Origin: Rhodopseudomonas rhenobacensis
GTDB lineage: Bacteria > Pseudomonadota > Alphaproteobacteria > Rhizobiales > Xanthobacteraceae
NCBI RefSeq assembly: GCF_014203125.1
Contig: NZ_JACHIH010000005.1
Location: forward strand, 106,398 to 170,397
Direction of reading: 5' to 3'
DNA length: 64,000 nt
In this document: positions 38,396-50,800 of the stretch, in pieces
Layout: each line of letters begins with the position of its first letter
Position numbering within the stretch: the stretch's first letter is position 1
Made by a program: the position numbers and the translations under genes
The notes under the pieces: model-generated
Told to the model about the DNA's origin: nothing
What the model saw: only the letters and a program-made list of their open reading frames with translations
The model's database searches: none

Positions 38396-40174
38396 ATGTG
38401 CGGGATCTGCGGCGTCCTCGACTTGCGCGACGGGGCGGTTTCGCCGGAGGCGCTGGCATCGATGACGGCGCAGCTTTCGCACCGCGGTCCTGACGATTCC
38501 GGCGTCCACATCGACGGCGCCGTCGGCTTCGGCCATCGGCGGCTTTCGGTGATCGATCTCGCCGGCGGACGTCAACCGCTCGGCAACGAGGACGGCACCG
38601 TCTGGGTCACCTACAACGGTGAAATTTACAATTACCGCGAATTGCGGCCGGCGCTGCAGCGTCGCGGCCATCGCTTCGCCACCGATTCCGACACCGAGAT
38701 CATCGTCCACGCCTACGAGGAAGACGGGATCGACTGCGTTGCGCAATTCAACGGCATGTTCGCGTTCGCGCTCTGGGACCGCACCAAGCGGCTGCTGGTG
38801 CTGGCGCGCGACCGGCTCGGCATCAAGCCGCTGTACTATGGCGTGTTCGGCAACATCTTCCTGTTCGCTTCCGAGATCAAGGCGATCCTGGCGCACCCGG
38901 CGGCCCACAGCGAGGTCGATCATGACGGTGTCGCGGACTATCTGCTCTGCACGTCGCTGCTCGACGGCCGAACGATGTTCCGGGGCATTCGTTCGCTGCC
39001 TGCCGGCGGGATCCTTGCACTGCAGGACGGCGAACTGCGGCTGCACATCTATTGGTCGATGCCGCGCGCGGCCGTGCGCCACGCCGGCACCTCGCTGGAG
39101 GACAGCCGGGACGTGGTGCGCGGAATGCTCGACGCGGCGGTCGGGGCGCAAGTGGTGAGTGACGTTCCGCTCGGCACGCTTCTGAGCGGCGGCCTCGATT
39201 CCAGCCTGGTCTCGGCGCTCGCCGCCGGACATGTCGGCGGGCGGCTCAAGACCTTCGCGATGGGCTACGACCACGGCGACACGCTTCGGCACGACGACAT
39301 CGACGGCCCCTACGCCGAGCTGGTGGCGCGCGCCTATCACACCGACCACACCGAATTTCTGTTTCGGTCGGACGAGTATCGCGACGTCATGAGCCGCGTC
39401 ACCTGGCACGTCGAGAAGCCGGTCGATCTGACCGCGCCGTCATTGTTTCTGCTCTATCGCGAGGTCAAGCCGAACGTGACCGTGGTGATGTCGGGGGAGG
39501 GCGCCGACGAGCTGTTCGCCGGCTACCATTTCTTTCTCGAGGGATGCGGCGCGGGCACGCCGATCGAATTCCCCTGGGCGCCCTATCTCGACGAGGTCGC
39601 AGCACTTCTCGATCCCGCCTTGGTGGCGAGAACGCGGTGCCGCGACCGGATCCGGACCACCTTGTCGGCCGAGATGGCGAGCTTCGAGAGCGACGATCCG
39701 CTCAACAAGCTGCTCTACCTGTTCCTGAAGTACTATCTGGTCGAGATGCTCGAACGTCTCGACAAGACCAGCATGGCCTGGGGCGTGGAATCGCGGGTGC
39801 CGTTCCTGGATCACCGCCTGGTGGAGTATGTCCTCGACCTGCCGGCGGCGTACAAGGCAAAGCCGGACAGCAACAAGGTGGTGCTGCGGACCCTCGCTGC
39901 CGATCTGCTGCCCGCCGCCGTGGTGACGCGGCGGAAGCGGCCTGTTCCCATCCCGGTCGATCCGAAATCGATCTGGACCGAGCGCAATCGCGCCAACGCG
40001 CTGGTGCAGGCACCGGAGTCCCGCATCGCCGGCTATTTCGACAGGAAAAAGGTCGACGACTTCTTCCACAAGAAGAACCAGTTCGCCCGCACCGACAACC
40101 TTGCGATCTTCAGGACCGCGCACGCCTTGGTCGCACTCGATGCGTGGCACCGGGCATTCGGGGTGGCGGCATGA
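38396..40174 (+). CDS. asnB: asparagine synthetase (glutamine-hydrolysing), AsnB-like
   Basis: 592 residues. The true start gives MCGICGVLDLRDG, with Cys2 the glutaminase nucleophile once Met is removed; then LSHRGPDDSG and VTYNGEIYNYRELRP of the class II amidotransferase half, and GTLLSGGLDSSLVSALAAG, the ATP loop of the synthetase half, with GVESRVPFLDHRLVEYVLDL near the end. It forms amides from Asp or an analogous carboxylate using glutamine. In the cluster it could supply Asn for the Asn-type A domain or amidate the product. A 4-base ATGA overlap links it to the next gene. Confidence 0.9.
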   Translation: MCGICGVLDLRDGAVSPEALASMTAQLSHRGPDDSGVHIDGAVGFGHRRLSVIDLAGGRQPLGNEDGTVWVTYNGEIYNYRELRPALQRRGHRFATDSDTEIIVHAYEEDGIDCVAQFNGMFAFALWDRTKRLLVLARDRLGIKPLYYGVFGNIFLFASEIKAILAHPAAHSEVDHDGVADYLLCTSLLDGRTMFRGIRSLPAGGILALQDGELRLHIYWSMPRAAVRHAGTSLEDSRDVVRGMLDAAVGAQVVSDVPLGTLLSGGLDSSLVSALAAGHVGGRLKTFAMGYDHGDTLRHDDIDGPYAELVARAYHTDHTEFLFRSDEYRDVMSRVTWHVEKPVDLTAPSLFLLYREVKPNVTVVMSGEGADELFAGYHFFLEGCGAGTPIEFPWAPYLDEVAALLDPALVARTRCRDRIRTTLSAEMASFESDDPLNKLLYLFLKYYLVEMLERLDKTSMAWGVESRVPFLDHRLVEYVLDLPAAYKAKPDSNKVVLRTLAADLLPAAVVTRRKRPVPIPVDPKSIWTERNRANALVQAPESRIAGYFDRKKVDDFFHKKNQFARTDNLAIFRTAHALVALDAWHRAFGVAA

Positions 40175-41328
40175 CAAGCGCAGAGACCGAGATCCTGAGC
40201 AATGCAAGATCCTTCGTCCAGCGCGTGGTGGCGCCGGGCGCGGCGACCGCCGACGAGCGCGAAGAGTTTCCGATCGATGTGTTTCGGGCGGTCGGGCGAT
40301 TCGGCGTGTTCGGCGCGGGCTTTCCGAGCGACTATAACGGCCTCGCGCTCGGCTTCGCCGTCTATGCCGGGCTGATCCGGGAGATCGCGCAGGCCTGCGC
40401 CTCGACCGCGATGAGCGCCGTGGCGCACGCCACGCTGGCGGCGCTGCCGATTTTCCTCGGCGGCTCCGAGCGGCTCAAGCGACGGTTGCTCCCGGCTTTG
40501 ATCGGCGGCGACGCCATCGGTGCTTTCGCCATGACCGAAGCCGGTAGTGGCTCCGACATCGCTGCGACCGCGACCACGGCGACGGAGGCCGGCGACCATT
40601 ATCTTCTCAATGGCGCGAAGGTTTTCATCACCAACGCCAATGTCGCCGACGTGGCCGTGGTGGTGGCCAAGACGTCACCGGCCGCCGGCATCCTCGGATT
40701 GAGCCTGTTCGCGGTCGAGAAAGGGATGCCGGGATTCCAGGCGACGGGGCGGCGCGAGCGAAAGCTCGGCATGCGGGCCTCCGACACCGGCGAACTCACG
40801 TTTACCGATGTCCGGGTTCCCAAGGACAATTTGATCGGACGCCGGAACGGCGGCTTCGCGATCCTGCAGCAGACATTGCCGGCGGCCCGGCTCGACATGG
40901 CTGCGATCGCCATCGGAATTTCCGAGCGCGCCCGCGATCTATGCGTCGACCATGCGGTCGGCCGGCGGCAATTCGGCAAGCCGATCGGCCGCTTCCAGCT
41001 GGTGCAGCGGATGCTCGCCGACATGGAGACCAGTATCGACGCCGCCACTCTGCTGCTGGCGCACGGCCTCGAACTACGCGATCGCGGGCTGCCGCTGGCC
41101 AAGGTGGCGTCGGAGGCGAAGCTGTTCGCCTCCGAGATGGCGGTCGAGATCACCCGCAACGCGATCCAGATTCACGGCGCCGCCGGCTATTCCAGGGACC
41201 TGCCGCTGGAGCGGCTGTATCGCGACGCCAAGCTGACCGAGATCGGCGACGGCACATCGGAAATCCAGCGTCTGATCATCGCCGACGAGATGATCAAGGC
41301 GCGTTCGCCCCGGATTCCGGGTCGGTGA
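40171..41328 (+). CDS. acyl-CoA dehydrogenase-family flavoprotein
   Basis: 385 residues. FAMTEAGSGSDIAATAT and VFITNANVADVAVVVAK are the FAD/substrate segments; GRRQFGKPIGRFQLVQ and IQIHGAAGYSRDLPLERLYR the C-terminal ones. The usual catalytic Glu motif (YEGT/GEGT) reads IGDGTSEIQRLII, so Asp stands where Glu is expected. In NRPS clusters such enzymes desaturate an acyl or aminoacyl chain on a carrier, as for pyrrole formation from prolyl-carrier. The ACP-ligase pair supplies a suitable substrate. Role inferred; fold and FAD binding are certain. Confidence 0.88.
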   Translation: MTSAETEILSNARSFVQRVVAPGAATADEREEFPIDVFRAVGRFGVFGAGFPSDYNGLALGFAVYAGLIREIAQACASTAMSAVAHATLAALPIFLGGSERLKRRLLPALIGGDAIGAFAMTEAGSGSDIAATATTATEAGDHYLLNGAKVFITNANVADVAVVVAKTSPAAGILGLSLFAVEKGMPGFQATGRRERKLGMRASDTGELTFTDVRVPKDNLIGRRNGGFAILQQTLPAARLDMAAIAIGISERARDLCVDHAVGRRQFGKPIGRFQLVQRMLADMETSIDAATLLLAHGLELRDRGLPLAKVASEAKLFASEMAVEITRNAIQIHGAAGYSRDLPLERLYRDAKLTEIGDGTSEIQRLIIADEMIKARSPRIPGR

Positions 41329-41340
41329 AGGGAGACGGGG

Positions 41341-44300
41341 ATGCCCACCATCAACATCGCGAACCGGAATCTCGCGCAGGCTTCGGACACGGCGCTGTAT
41401 CCGCTGTCGTTCCAGCAGGAACGCATCTTCTACCTGGACGAGATCTCGCCGCAGAAATCGATCTGGACCCGGGCATCGTGCCGCCGGCTGTCCGGCGTGC
41501 TCGACATCGATGCCCTGAAAGATGCGGTCGCGGCGCTGATCGATCGTCACGCCGCGCTTCGCACCCGGATCACCCTCGTCGACGGCACCCTGTTCCAGTC
41601 ACGGCTCGACGGCGCCGACGGCAGCTTCGCGTTCGTCGATCGCTCTGCCGGCCCGGACCGCGGCGGCGCAGACAGCGCCGCGGCCTTTGAGGCCGAAGCG
41701 CAGAGCCTGCTGAACCAGGAGTACGGGCTCTCCTTCACGCTCGACGGCGGCCGGCTGTTCAAGGTTGTCCTGGTGCGCTGGTCGGAGCAGGAGTGGCAAC
41801 TCATCCTGAAGCTGCATCACATCATTTCAGACGCGATCACGATTCGCATCCTGTGGAACGACCTCAAGCGTCTCTACAATGCGCGGCGCGCCGGCACCGG
41901 CGACCCGGCGCCGCTCGACCTCGATTATGTCGATTACGCGAGTTGGCTGAGAGACCGCTTCTCCGAGCGCAACACCCACGAATTGGAGGCCTATTGGCTG
42001 TCACAGTTCGCCGACAAGCCGCCGGAGCTCGATCTTCCCACCGACCTTCCGACGCCGCCGCAGCTGTCATTTCGCGGCGCCGTGGAATCGCGCCCGCTGT
42101 CGCCCGATTTCGTCGCCCGGCTGCAGTCGTTCAGCCTGAAGCATCGCGTCGTCCCGTTCTCGACGATGCTCGGCGCGCAGGCTCTGCTGCTGTGCAAATA
42201 TTGCCGGCAGGACGACATCATCATCGGGACGGTGTTCTCCGGGCGGCACCATGATCCCAGGCTGAAGGCGCTCGCCGGCTTCTTCGCCAACAGCGTCGCG
42301 CTGCGGCTGCGGGTCGACCCGCAGGCCTGCGTCAGCGACTTCGTGCGCCAGGTCCACGACCGCGTGACCGGCGCCCATCGCATGCAGGATTATCCGCTCG
42401 AACGTCTCGTCGACCGCCTCGCGCTGGATCGCGAACATCGCCGCAATCCGCTGTTCCGGGCGATGTTCAACATGGTCACCGACTTCGAGCCGACCCACGC
42501 GTTCAGCGGCATTCGCAGCGAGCGCGTTCTGGAGCCTGAGATCACCGCGACGCAGGTCGACCTGCTGCTCGATTTTCACACGGGTCCGGATGCCGCCGAG
42601 CTGCGCCTCGAATACAATACCGAGCTGTTCGAGCCGCGCAGCATCCGGCGCATTCTCCACCACTACGAGGTGCTGCTCACCGCGATGATCGAGCGCCCGG
42701 ACGCAATCCTGCGCGATCTGTCCATGCTGGACGCGGACGAGCGGCAACTGGTCCGTTCGTTCGCCGAAGGCAATGTGGTCCCGGCGGCGCCCGGCCGCGG
42801 CATTGTCGGCCTGTTGGAACACCGCGCGGCGCTCACCCCCGACCAGCCGGCGCTGCTCTCGTCCGCCGGCACGCTCAGCTGCGGTGAGGTCAATCGCAAG
42901 GCCAACCAGCTGGCCGCCACGCTGGTCGAGGCCGGTGTCGCCGAAGGCGACATCGTTGCGGTCTTGCTCGAACGCTCGCCCGAGATGGTCGTGGCGATCT
43001 TGGCGGTGCTGAAGGCCGGCGCGGCCTACCTGCCGATCGATCCGAGCTTTCCGCCGCAGCGGATCGACTTCATCCTGAAGGACGGCGGCGTCCGCTGCCT
43101 GCTGGCGGCGGGCGAGTCGCCATCCGATCGGCAGGGGCGGCGAGGCCCGCTGCCGGTGATCCGCGTCGACGATGCGGCGTCCTACGCCGGACCCGGCATC
43201 GACCCGGACCACCGCTTCGACCCTCAGCGGCCGGCCTATGTGATCTACACCTCGGGCTCGACCGGCCATCCGAAGGGGGTGGTGGTCAGCCATCGCGCCT
43301 TGATGAATACGCTCGAATTCCTGGAGGCGAGCTATCCGCTGGCCGGCAAGACCATCCTGTTCAAGACCAACTTCACATTCGACGTGTCGGCCGCCGAACT
43401 GTTCGGCTGGCTGTTCGACGACGGCCGGCTCGCGGTGCTCGACCTCGGCGCCGAGCGCGACAGCCGCGCTCTGCTCGAGGCCATCGAAAAATTTGCGGTG
43501 ACGCACGTCAATTTCGTGCCTTCGATGCTGGACGTGCTGTTGGAGAGCCAGCCGGCGGGCGCCGCGTCGCCGTTGGATCGGCTTCGCTACGTCTTCGCCG
43601 CGGGCGAGGCGCTGAAGCCCGATCTGGTGAATCGCTTCCATCGCCTGATTCCCAAGGTCCGGCTCGAAAACCTGTACGGTCCGACCGAGGCCGCGATCTA
43701 CGCGACCTATCATTCGCTGCCGCGCGGCACGGAGGCGGCGCGGGTGCCGATCGGCAGGCCGGTTTCCAACACCGGCGCGCATATCCTTGACGAGGCGCTG
43801 CGTCCGGTTCCGGTCGGTGTGATCGGCGAATTGTGCCTGTCCGGCGTCGGGCTTGCGACGGAATACCTGAACCGGCCCGACCTGACGGCGGAGCGATTCT
43901 GCCCGAGCCCCGATTTGGCGGGGCGCCGCCTGTACCGCACCGGCGACCTCGCGAAATGGGGCGACGACGGGCTGATCTACTACCTCGGCCGCGCCGACAC
44001 CCAGGTCAAGATCCGCGGTTTCCGCGTCGAGGTCGCGGAGGTCGAGCAGAAATTGCGCGCCTGCGACGGCGTAGCCGAGGCCGCCGTGACCGTCAGGAGC
44101 GACGCGTTCGGCCAGAACAGCCTGGTCGCCTATCTCACCTTCGACAAGGATCGTCCGACCTCGATCGAGCGGATTTCGAGCGACCTGGTCGCATGGCTGC
44201 CAGGTTTCATGATTCCCGAAGCGTTTGTGCCGCTCGACCGCCTGCCACGGCTGCCGAGCGGCAAGATCGACGTCCAACGCCTGCCGGCCCCGACCCTGAC

Positions 44301-44652
44301 CGGCGCGCCGGCGGCCGCGGCGCAACGTCCGGCGACCGAGCTCGAACGCAAGATCATCGCGATCGCCGAAGACCTGCTCGACCTCCGCGATCTGACCCCG
44401 GCCAGCAATTTCTTCCACCTCGGCGGCAACTCGCTGCTGACGCTGCGTTTCATCGCCGCCCTCGACAAGGCGCTGGGGACCCGGCTGAGGGCGATGGACT
44501 TTCTCCGGCTGCCGACCATCGCCGAGATCGCTGTGCTGATCGAACCGATGCTTCAGCAGCCATCGTCGATCAAGGATCGCATCGTCATCGTGCAGATTCC
44601 GGCCCGACCGGCGCCGCCCGCCGACATGTCTTGCCGAGACGGCTCGCCATGA
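41341..44652 (+). CDS. NRPS1: C-A-T
   Basis: 1103 residues, GGGAG upstream. C domain residues 15-450, active site HHIISDA at about 158 (HHxxxD intact, final Gly replaced by Ala). A domain 485-985: [15 protein letters not shown] at about 636, [37 protein letters not shown] and LPSGKID with the catalytic Lys. T domain: [12 protein letters not shown] at about 1028. By-eye pocket code about D-V-A-N-F-A-L-I-Y-K, shared partly with Ala/Ser-type pockets; low confidence. Because a carrier and ligase precede it, the N-terminal C domain probably takes the acyl starter. The stop overlaps NRPS2's ATG. Confidence 0.92.
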   Translation: MPTINIANRNLAQASDTALYPLSFQQERIFYLDEISPQKSIWTRASCRRLSGVLDIDALKDAVAALIDRHAALRTRITLVDGTLFQSRLDGADGSFAFVDRSAGPDRGGADSAAAFEAEAQSLLNQEYGLSFTLDGGRLFKVVLVRWSEQEWQLILKLHHIISDAITIRILWNDLKRLYNARRAGTGDPAPLDLDYVDYASWLRDRFSERNTHELEAYWLSQFADKPPELDLPTDLPTPPQLSFRGAVESRPLSPDFVARLQSFSLKHRVVPFSTMLGAQALLLCKYCRQDDIIIGTVFSGRHHDPRLKALAGFFANSVALRLRVDPQACVSDFVRQVHDRVTGAHRMQDYPLERLVDRLALDREHRRNPLFRAMFNMVTDFEPTHAFSGIRSERVLEPEITATQVDLLLDFHTGPDAAELRLEYNTELFEPRSIRRILHHYEVLLTAMIERPDAILRDLSMLDADERQLVRSFAEGNVVPAAPGRGIVGLLEHRAALTPDQPALLSSAGTLSCGEVNRKANQLAATLVEAGVAEGDIVAVLLERSPEMVVAILAVLKAGAAYLPIDPSFPPQRIDFILKDGGVRCLLAAGESPSDRQGRRGPLPVIRVDDAASYAGPGIDPDHRFDPQRPAYVIYTSGSTGHPKGVVVSHRALMNTLEFLEASYPLAGKTILFKTNFTFDVSAAELFGWLFDDGRLAVLDLGAERDSRALLEAIEKFAVTHVNFVPSMLDVLLESQPAGAASPLDRLRYVFAAGEALKPDLVNRFHRLIPKVRLENLYGPTEAAIYATYHSLPRGTEAARVPIGRPVSNTGAHILDEALRPVPVGVIGELCLSGVGLATEYLNRPDLTAERFCPSPDLAGRRLYRTGDLAKWGDDGLIYYLGRADTQVKIRGFRVEVAEVEQKLRACDGVAEAAVTVRSDAFGQNSLVAYLTFDKDRPTSIERISSDLVAWLPGFMIPEAFVPLDRLPRLPSGKIDVQRLPAPTLTGAPAAAAQRPATELERKIIAIAEDLLDLRDLTPASNFFHLGGNSLLTLRFIAALDKALGTRLRAMDFLRLPTIAEIAVLIEPMLQQPSSIKDRIVIVQIPARPAPPADMSCRDGSP

Positions 44653-47600
44653 CAGCGATCGGGATTCGCAGATATCCGCCGATCCCAGCCGGCGACCGGA
44701 CCATTCCTTGTCCGCTGACCTTTCAGCAGGAGCGGGTTCTGCATTTCTGCGAGCTAGATCCCGCCAGCTCGATCTGGGACATCAACACCTGCAAGCGGCT
44801 GGTCGGCCAGCTCGACCTGCGGCGGCTGCACCGGGCGGTCGAGCTGTTGGCCGCCGCACATGCCGTGCTGCGTACCCGGGTGTCACGGCGCGGCGAGCGC
44901 CCGGTGCAGAGCTTCGATCAGGATCTCAAACGCGGTGTCCGGCACATCGACGCGGCGGCGGCGGCCGGCCCCGACCGCGATGCCGCACTGGCAAGTGAGA
45001 TAGCGGCGATCTGCCGAAATCCGATCACGCGATGGAGACCCGACGATGCATTGTTCGAGGTGGTGCTGCTGCGGCTCGGCCCGGACGATCAGGCGTTGCT
45101 GCTGCGGGTCCACCACATCATCGCGGACGCCGCCTCGGTGCTGATCCTGTGGCGGGATCTGACGTCGATCTACAACGAGCTCAGCCGCGATGCGCCGGTC
45201 GCGGCATCGCCGACGACGCTGACTTATTCGGATTACGCGCATTGGCAGCGCCGTCATTTCGATGCGGAGCGGACCCGCGAGCAGGAGGCCTATTGGCTGG
45301 CACGGTTCGAAAGCGAACCGCCGGCGCTCGATCTGCCCACCGATGCGGCGCCGTCGCCGGCGATGTCCTTGAACGGCGGGTTGGAGATCGTTGCGATTCC
45401 ACTCCACCTGATCGAGTCGTTCCAGCGGCAGAGCTGGGAACAGCGCGTTCTGTTGTTTTCCAGCCTGTTCGCCGCCTACCTCGTGCTCTTGCAGAAGATC
45501 TGTCAGCAGCAGGACATCACCTCCGGGGTGCTGTTCTCGGGCCGGCACTACAGCGCGGAACTCGCCAACACCGTCGGATTCTTCGTCAACATGGTGGCGG
45601 TGCGCGCCGACGTCCGCTTCGACGACAGCTTCGAACGGTTGGTGCAGGCGGTGCACGAACAGGTCGAAGAAGCCTATTTCATGCAGGACTATCCGTTCGA
45701 GCGGCTGATTCAGAAGCTGGCTCCGGCCCGCGGCAATGGCCGCATTCCGTTGGTCCGAACCATGTTCAACCTGGTGCCGGACCCCGAGGATGCCACGGAA
45801 TTCGATGGCGTTGCGCAGGCCCGCTGGGTCGATGTCGCCACCCAGACCCAAGCGGTTCAGGTCGATCTGATCTTCGACATCCATTGGGGATCGGCGGGGG
45901 CGGAGATCCGGATCGAGCACAACACCGATATTTTCGAACGCGGCACGGTCGCCCGGTTGGGGCGCCACTACGTCACCTTGCTCGATCGGCTGGCGGGTGG
46001 CTGGGACATTGCTCTCGATCGTCTCGCCGTGGTCGGCGACGCCGAGGCGCGTCAGTTGCTCGAAGGATGCAACCCGCCGCCGTCGCCGTTCGCTGCGCAG
46101 AGCTGCATCCACGAGCTGTTCGAGCAGCAGGCTCGCCGCCGGCCGGCGGCGCTCGCGCTGGCCGATGGCATCGACCGGATCAGCTATGGCGAAGCCGACC
46201 GCACATCCAATCGGCTCGCCCGGCTGTTGCGGGACCGCGGGGTCGGGCCGGACAGCATCGTCGCGGTCATCGGCCGCCGCTCGGTGGAGATGGTGCTCGG
46301 CGAACTCGCCGTTCTCAAAGCGGGCGGCGCTTACCTGCCGCTCGGCCGGGACAGCCCGAGCCGGCTTTTGGACGACATTCTGCGCGATGCGCGGCCGCAG
46401 GTCGTGATCATGCCGAATGACGATCGGCGCGACCTCGATCTCGACGTCCCGGTGCTGCGTCTGCGCGACGCCGAGGCTCCAGGCCTCGACGACGGGCCGC
46501 TGCCGAATGTGACCGGGCCGTCCAATCTGGCTTACGTCGTCTACACGTCGGGTTCGACCGGGAAACCCAAAGGCGTCATGGTCGAGCACCGCAGCGTCGT
46601 CAATCTCGTGACCAATGTCGATTATCTCGAATTCCGCCCGGACGACCGGATGCTTCAGACCGGGGCGCCCGCCTTCGATGCGACAACATTCGAGATATGG
46701 GGCGCCTTGCTCAATGGATTGCCGCTCTACCAGATCGACGACGACACCCTGCTGGACTACACCGCACTTGGCGAGCAACTCGCCCGGCACAACATCACGA
46801 TCCTGTTTCTCGTCCCGGCACTGCTCAACCAGTTCGCGGATGCCGACCCCGCGGTGTTCCGTCCGCTGCGCTATCTCATCACCGGCGGCGACGTGGCGTC
46901 GACCCGGCACGTCGAACGGATTCGGAAAGCCAACCCCCGGCTGACGCTGATCAACGCCTACGGCCCAAGTGAGAACACCACCTATTCGACTTGTCACGTG
47001 GTCACCGGGGTCGAGCCGCGGACGATACCGATCGGCAGGCCGATCCCGAACGCGACGGCCTATGTCTTCGACCGCGACATGCTGCTGACCCCGATCGGCG
47101 TGGTCGGCGAGCTTTACGTCGGGGGCGTCGGCCTTGCGCGGGGCTATCTTCATCGTCCCGCACTCACCGCCGAGCGCTTCGTCATGAATCCCCACGTGGC
47201 GGGGGAGCGGCTCTACCGCACCGGCGACCTGGTCCGCCGCCGCGCCGACGGGGTGCTGGAGTTCGTGGGCCGGGCCGACCGGCAGATCAAGATCCGGGGC
47301 TTCCGCATCGAGCCCGGCGAGATCGAGAACCGGCTTCTCGAGGACGGCCGCCTTCGCGAGGCCTGCGTCGTCCCGGCCAAGGCCGACGACGGCGGCGTGT
47401 TCCTGTGCGCCTATTACATTGCCGCCACCGATGTCGGCGCGCAGGAGTTGCGGCAGCGACTGGCGGCTCGGCTTCCGGCCTATATGCTGCCGTCCGCCTT
47501 TTGCCGCATCGATTTCATGCCGCTGACCGAGAACGGCAAGATCGATTACAGCGCGCTGCCGGAGCCACGGCGGTGGATGGCCGAACCGCGGTCCGTCCGC

Positions 47601-47861
47601 GCCCCCGAGAGCGCGGCGGAAATCGCCATCGCCAGGGTCTGGGAAGAGCTGCTTGAGACCCGGAATGTCGGCGCGACCGCAAATTTCTTCGAGATCGGAG
47701 GCCATTCCCTGAAAGCCAGCGCCCTGGCTTCGCGCCTGAGCAAGATGTTCGGACTGAAGATCACGCTCAGGAACGTGTTCGATGCGCCGACCGTGGCGGA
47801 ATTGGCGCGGCTGGTCGGCTCACTGGCGCAAATGGAGCACCGAGATGGCGTCGCCGGTTGA
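44649..47861 (+). CDS. NRPS2: C-A-T
   Basis: 1070 residues from the ATG overlapping the previous TGA. C domain with HHIIADA at about 154, the same Gly-to-Ala change as NRPS1. A domain: [18 protein letters not shown] at about 630, [50 protein letters not shown] domain: [14 protein letters not shown] at about 1017. The pocket code read by eye is about D-A-F-F-I-G-A-T-Y-K, close to Val/Ile-type codes, so a branched aliphatic residue is likely. No epimerisation domain. It overlaps NRPS3 by 17 bases. Confidence 0.92.
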   Translation: MTAIGIRRYPPIPAGDRTIPCPLTFQQERVLHFCELDPASSIWDINTCKRLVGQLDLRRLHRAVELLAAAHAVLRTRVSRRGERPVQSFDQDLKRGVRHIDAAAAAGPDRDAALASEIAAICRNPITRWRPDDALFEVVLLRLGPDDQALLLRVHHIIADAASVLILWRDLTSIYNELSRDAPVAASPTTLTYSDYAHWQRRHFDAERTREQEAYWLARFESEPPALDLPTDAAPSPAMSLNGGLEIVAIPLHLIESFQRQSWEQRVLLFSSLFAAYLVLLQKICQQQDITSGVLFSGRHYSAELANTVGFFVNMVAVRADVRFDDSFERLVQAVHEQVEEAYFMQDYPFERLIQKLAPARGNGRIPLVRTMFNLVPDPEDATEFDGVAQARWVDVATQTQAVQVDLIFDIHWGSAGAEIRIEHNTDIFERGTVARLGRHYVTLLDRLAGGWDIALDRLAVVGDAEARQLLEGCNPPPSPFAAQSCIHELFEQQARRRPAALALADGIDRISYGEADRTSNRLARLLRDRGVGPDSIVAVIGRRSVEMVLGELAVLKAGGAYLPLGRDSPSRLLDDILRDARPQVVIMPNDDRRDLDLDVPVLRLRDAEAPGLDDGPLPNVTGPSNLAYVVYTSGSTGKPKGVMVEHRSVVNLVTNVDYLEFRPDDRMLQTGAPAFDATTFEIWGALLNGLPLYQIDDDTLLDYTALGEQLARHNITILFLVPALLNQFADADPAVFRPLRYLITGGDVASTRHVERIRKANPRLTLINAYGPSENTTYSTCHVVTGVEPRTIPIGRPIPNATAYVFDRDMLLTPIGVVGELYVGGVGLARGYLHRPALTAERFVMNPHVAGERLYRTGDLVRRRADGVLEFVGRADRQIKIRGFRIEPGEIENRLLEDGRLREACVVPAKADDGGVFLCAYYIAATDVGAQELRQRLAARLPAYMLPSAFCRIDFMPLTENGKIDYSALPEPRRWMAEPRSVRAPESAAEIAIARVWEELLETRNVGATANFFEIGGHSLKASALASRLSKMFGLKITLRNVFDAPTVAELARLVGSLAQMEHRDGVAG

Positions 47862-50800
47862 GCAGGGCAACTTTCCCGCGTCCGCGAACCAGAGGCGGAT
47901 GTATGTCCTCAACCGGCTGTCGCCGGACAGTATCGCCTACAACGTGCCGGTCGCGATCCGGCTGAACGGCAAGCTCGACACGGCCCGGCTGCAGGACGCG
48001 CTGTCGGCGCTGGTGACGCGCCATGACAGCTTGAGGACGTCGTTCGGGATCGCTGACGAGACGATCATCCAGACGCGTCAGGCGCCGCTCCGCGTCCCGC
48101 TCGATGTCGAGAGGGCGCGCAGCAAGAGCGAGGTCGAAGCGATCAAGCGGCGTTTCGTCCGGCCGTTCGATCTCAATCGCCCGCCGCTGCTGCGGGCCTG
48201 TCTGATCAGGCTGGGCTCGCTCGAGCACGTGCTTTTGCTCGATCTGCACCACATCATCTGCGACGGCGTGTCGATCGACATCCTGAGCGACGAACTCGGC
48301 CGGCTCTACGACGGCCAGACGCTGCCTCCGCTGCCGGCCGACTACAAGGATTTCGCGCTCTGGCAGCGCGACTTCGCCGGCAGCGAGGCGGCCGGGCAGC
48401 AGCAGAACTATTGGCTCGGCCTGCTCGCGGGCGAGCGGCCGGCGCTGAATCTGCCGACCGACTTCCCGCGGCCGAGCACGCAATCGTTTGACGGCGACCG
48501 GGTGAGGCTTCGTCCCAATCCGCGGCTCAGCGCCGCGTTGCGCGAACTCGCGGCGCGCCACCGCGTGTCGATGTACATGTTGCTGCTCGCCGCCTACTAC
48601 GTCGTGCTCTCGAAATATACCGGCCAGGACGACCTGGTGGTCGGCACGCTCGCAGCGGGCCGCAACGCCGAGCGGTTCCAGGGCGTGGTCGGCTTGTTCG
48701 TCAATACCCTGGCGCTGCGCAGCCGGCCTCGCGGCGAGCTCGCTTTCGGCGACTACCTGCAGCAGGTTCGCGACGAGTGCCTCGACGCATTCGAGAACCA
48801 GGACAGTCAGTTCGAAGATCTCGTCGATCGCATCGCACCGCCGCGCGATCTCGGCCGCGGCCCGCTGTTCGACACGATGTTCACCGCGCTGTCCTCGAAT
48901 GCAACGCCGACGGCCTATGGCGGCATCGAATTCAGCCCCTACGAGCTCGATTATGCGATCGCCAAGTTCGACCTCACCTTGACCGTGATCGAGCAACAGC
49001 ACGGCGAGCTGGAATTCGACTTCGAGTATTGCACCGACCTGTTCCGTCGCGACACGATCGAACGCCTGTCCGCCCATTACGTCACGGCGCTCGAGGCCGT
49101 TGTGGCCGACCCCGCAATTTCGCTGCGTGACATCGACGTGTCGAGCGTCGAGGAAAGGCGTGCCGTTGTCACGGGTTTGCCGCAGCCGACGGAGGCGGCG
49201 CGGAGCGTGGTGGAACTGTTCGAGATCCAGGCTCGCACAAATCCGGCGGCACCCGCGATTGCCTGCGACGGCAAGACGATCGACTACGCGACGCTCGACC
49301 GCCTCGCGAACGCGGTCGCGGTGCGGCTGCAGGCGGCCGGAGCGGGACGGGGGGCGATCGTCGGCCTCGTCGCCGCGCCGTCGATCGAGGCGGTTGCGGC
49401 GATCCTCGGCATCCTCAAACTCGGCGCCGCATTCCTTCCGCTCGACCCCAGCACGCCGGCGGACCGCTTCCGGGCGATCGCGGCGGGGTCGGGGATGGCG
49501 GTGGCGCTGCTGCCGAGCGACGCCCATCCGCTCGCGGGCCTCGGTCCGGTGGATCTCATCCTCGACCTCGCCGCCAGCGACGTGGGGAGCGAGCTGCCGG
49601 ACCCCGCCGCGGTGACCGGCGGCGACCTTGCTTACGTGATCTACACCTCGGGCTCGACCGGCGTGCCGAAGGGCGTGATGATCTCGCACCGCGCGCTCGC
49701 CAATTACGTCGGCTGGGCGGTGCGGGCCTATATCGGCGATGCGCCCGCCGCCTTCGCGCTGCATTCGCCGCTTTCGGTCGATCTCACCATTACATCTGTT
49801 TTCGCGCCGCTGGTCTCGGGAAACCGGATCGTCGTTTACCGGAACGAAGACGCCATGGGATTGATGCGGGATATTCTTCGCGACGATCAGATCGAGGTGC
49901 TCAAGCTCACTCCGACGCATCTGGCGTTGCTCGCCGAGGCAATGCGCGATGGTGCTCCCGCCAACCGCCGGCTGCGCACGCTGATCGTCGGCGGTGAGGA
50001 TTTCAAGACCGGCCTGGCGAGGAAAGTCGACAGCGGCTTCGACGGCCGTGTCGAGCTTTACAACGAGTACGGACCGACCGAGGCGGCAGTCGGCTGCATG
50101 ATCTACAAATTCGACCCGGCGGTCGACAAGGCGGCGTCGGTACCGATAGGAACGGCGATCGACAATGTCGCGGTCCTGGTGCTCGACCGCTACGGGCTGC
50201 CGGTGCCGAGGGGAGCGATCGGCGAATTGCATATCGCTGGGGCCTGCCTGGCCGACGGCTACCTGAACAATCCCGAGATGACGGCCGAACGGTTTGTCAT
50301 GCAGCGCCTCGGTGGCCGCGAGATCCGTCTCTACAAGACAGGTGATCTCGCGCGCGCTCTGCCAAGCGGTGCGCTGGAATTCCTCGGGCGCAACGACGAC
50401 CAGGTCAAGCTGCGCGGCTTCCGGATCGAACTCGGAGAGATCGAGACGGCGTTGCTGCGTTGCGCCGGGGTGATCGATGCCGTGGTGGCGGCGCGGACCG
50501 ACGCCGCCGGCGATCGCTATCTGTGCGCCTATGTCGTCGCGACCGGCGCGATCGAGACCGCCGTCCTCCGTCGCCATCTGGCGCAGTGCCTGCCGGCGCA
50601 CATGGTCCCGGCGCGCGTGGTTCTCGTCGATCGCCTTCCGATCGGGCGCAGCGGCAAGGTCGACCGGACAGCGCTGCCCGATCCGGGCGAGCCGACCGGA
50701 AGCCGCGGCTCAGCCGCGCCCGGCACCGCCGCGGAACGCGCGATCGCCGGCATTTGGGAGCAGGTGCTGGGCGTTCAGCGGATTGGGCTTGACGATGACT

